From Frankiaceae bacterium (GTDB lineage: Bacteria; Actinomycetota; Actinomycetes; JAVEEB01): 5,817 bases of DNA. Location of the stretch: contig JAVEEB010000055.1 in assembly GCA_030840665.1 (NCBI GenBank), forward strand, positions 1 through 5,817. The letters run 5' to 3'. The translations under genes were made by a program, and so were the position numbers. The notes under the pieces are model-generated. The model ran no database searches and was not told the DNA's origin. It saw only the letters and a program-made list of their open reading frames with translations. Positions 5,400 to 5,817 of the stretch are shown here, piece by piece. The first letter of the stretch is position 1; every line of letters begins with the position of its first letter.

Positions 5400-5817
5400 A
5401 TGGCCTCGAATCTGCGCTCGTCCAACCCCGCGTGGCGCGGTGCCGGCTTCCAGACGGTCGAGCCCGCTTACGGGGCCGACGTCACGATTCGCTCGTCCGA
5501 CGCGCGGATGACGATGGAAGACGTCATCGTCCACACGGTCGGTGTGTTCCTTCTCGCTGCCATCGGTGCCGGCTTCGGCTGGGTCGCCGTCGGCACCTCC
5601 AGCGGTCTGGTCGGCATGGCCGGCCTCATCGCCATGGCGCTGTCCTTCGTCATCGCCTTCGGGCGAGTGACGCGGCCGGCCCTCGTTGTCGCCTTCAGCT
5701 TGCTCGAAGGTGTCGCACTCGGCGGTGTGTCCCGCTACTTCGAGACGTTCAATCACGGCGTCGTGGCGCAGGCCCTCATGGGCACCGCGATCATCTTCGT
5801 GGTGATGCTCGCCCTGC
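5400..5817 (+). CDS. Bax inhibitor-1/YccA-family membrane protein, N-terminal part (3' truncated by window edge)
   Basis: The first 139 residues of an integral membrane protein of the Bax1-I/YccA family are present; full-length actinobacterial members are usually about 250-290 residues with seven helices. A polar N-terminal tail (1-36) leads to the family-typical MTMEDVIVHT (37-46). Membrane segments follow at about 43-64, 68-88, 94-111 and 119-139. The conserved motif FSLLEGVALGGVSRYFE lies at 99-115, including the characteristic LEG/LGG-S core with E103. Characterised relatives include E. coli YccA, which interacts with the FtsH protease, and Bacillus YetJ, a pH-sensitive calcium leak channel. 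Which role applies here cannot be read from the sequence. The N-terminal tail is short and lacks the Gly/Tyr/Pro-rich repeats of some actinobacterial homologues. The gene has its own probable promoter and a strong AGGAGG, so it appears to be a transcription unit separate from the upstream cassette. The frame is open to the window end, with base 5817 starting codon 140. Confidence 0.93.
   Translation, partial: MASNLRSSNPAWRGAGFQTVEPAYGADVTIRSSDARMTMEDVIVHTVGVFLLAAIGAGFGWVAVGTSSGLVGMAGLIAMALSFVIAFGRVTRPALVVAFSLLEGVALGGVSRYFETFNHGVVAQALMGTAIIFVVMLAL

Overview
The window comes from a high-GC Gram-positive bacterium, most likely an Actinomycetota. Coding regions strongly prefer G or C at third positions, GTG starts occur, and the protein motifs match actinobacterial versions of their families (the HWRSTAR motif of the DUF58 protein, the TgpA-type transglutaminase, and the N-terminal tail of the Bax1-I/YccA protein). 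I cannot place it to genus. All six genes are on the + strand, the window is almost entirely coding, and I see no RNA gene, mobile element, CRISPR array or tandem repeat.

Layout. Positions 3-653 hold the 3' end of typA/bipA, a ribosome-associated translational GTPase cut by the window edge. After 16 bases comes a small two-helix membrane protein (670-1101) with a DUF3592-like extracytoplasmic domain and one cysteine pair. A 120-base gap (1102-1221) has no convincing promoter or terminator and ends in a GGAGG ribosome binding site. A compact three-gene cassette follows: a MoxR-family AAA+ ATPase (1222-2211), a membrane-anchored DUF58 protein (2208-3212) and a large polytopic TgpA-type transglutaminase-like protein with a DUF4129-like tail (3209-5317). 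Both junctions in the cassette are 4-base stop/start overlaps (GTGA and ATGA), so the three proteins are almost certainly translationally coupled. An 82-base gap (5318-5399) holds a plausible housekeeping promoter whose -10 lies in the loop of a GC-rich inverted repeat, then a strong AGGAGG site, and then the 5' end of a Bax1-I/YccA-type membrane protein (5400 to the window edge).

How the genes work together. The moxR/DUF58/transglutaminase cassette is a recurring but poorly understood bacterial arrangement. MoxR ATPases are thought to remodel or help assemble partner complexes, and DUF58 proteins are their usual partners. The third protein puts an intact Cys-His-Asp papain-like triad outside the membrane, with a small helical tail inside. 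A reasonable inference is an envelope-protein processing or crosslinking device whose cytoplasmic part is conditioned by the ATPase. Its substrate cannot be read from this sequence. The flanking typA, DUF3592-like and Bax1-I genes are not known partners and may simply be neighbours. I found no clearly new system; the cassette's unknown biochemistry and the small cysteine-pair membrane protein are the most open questions.
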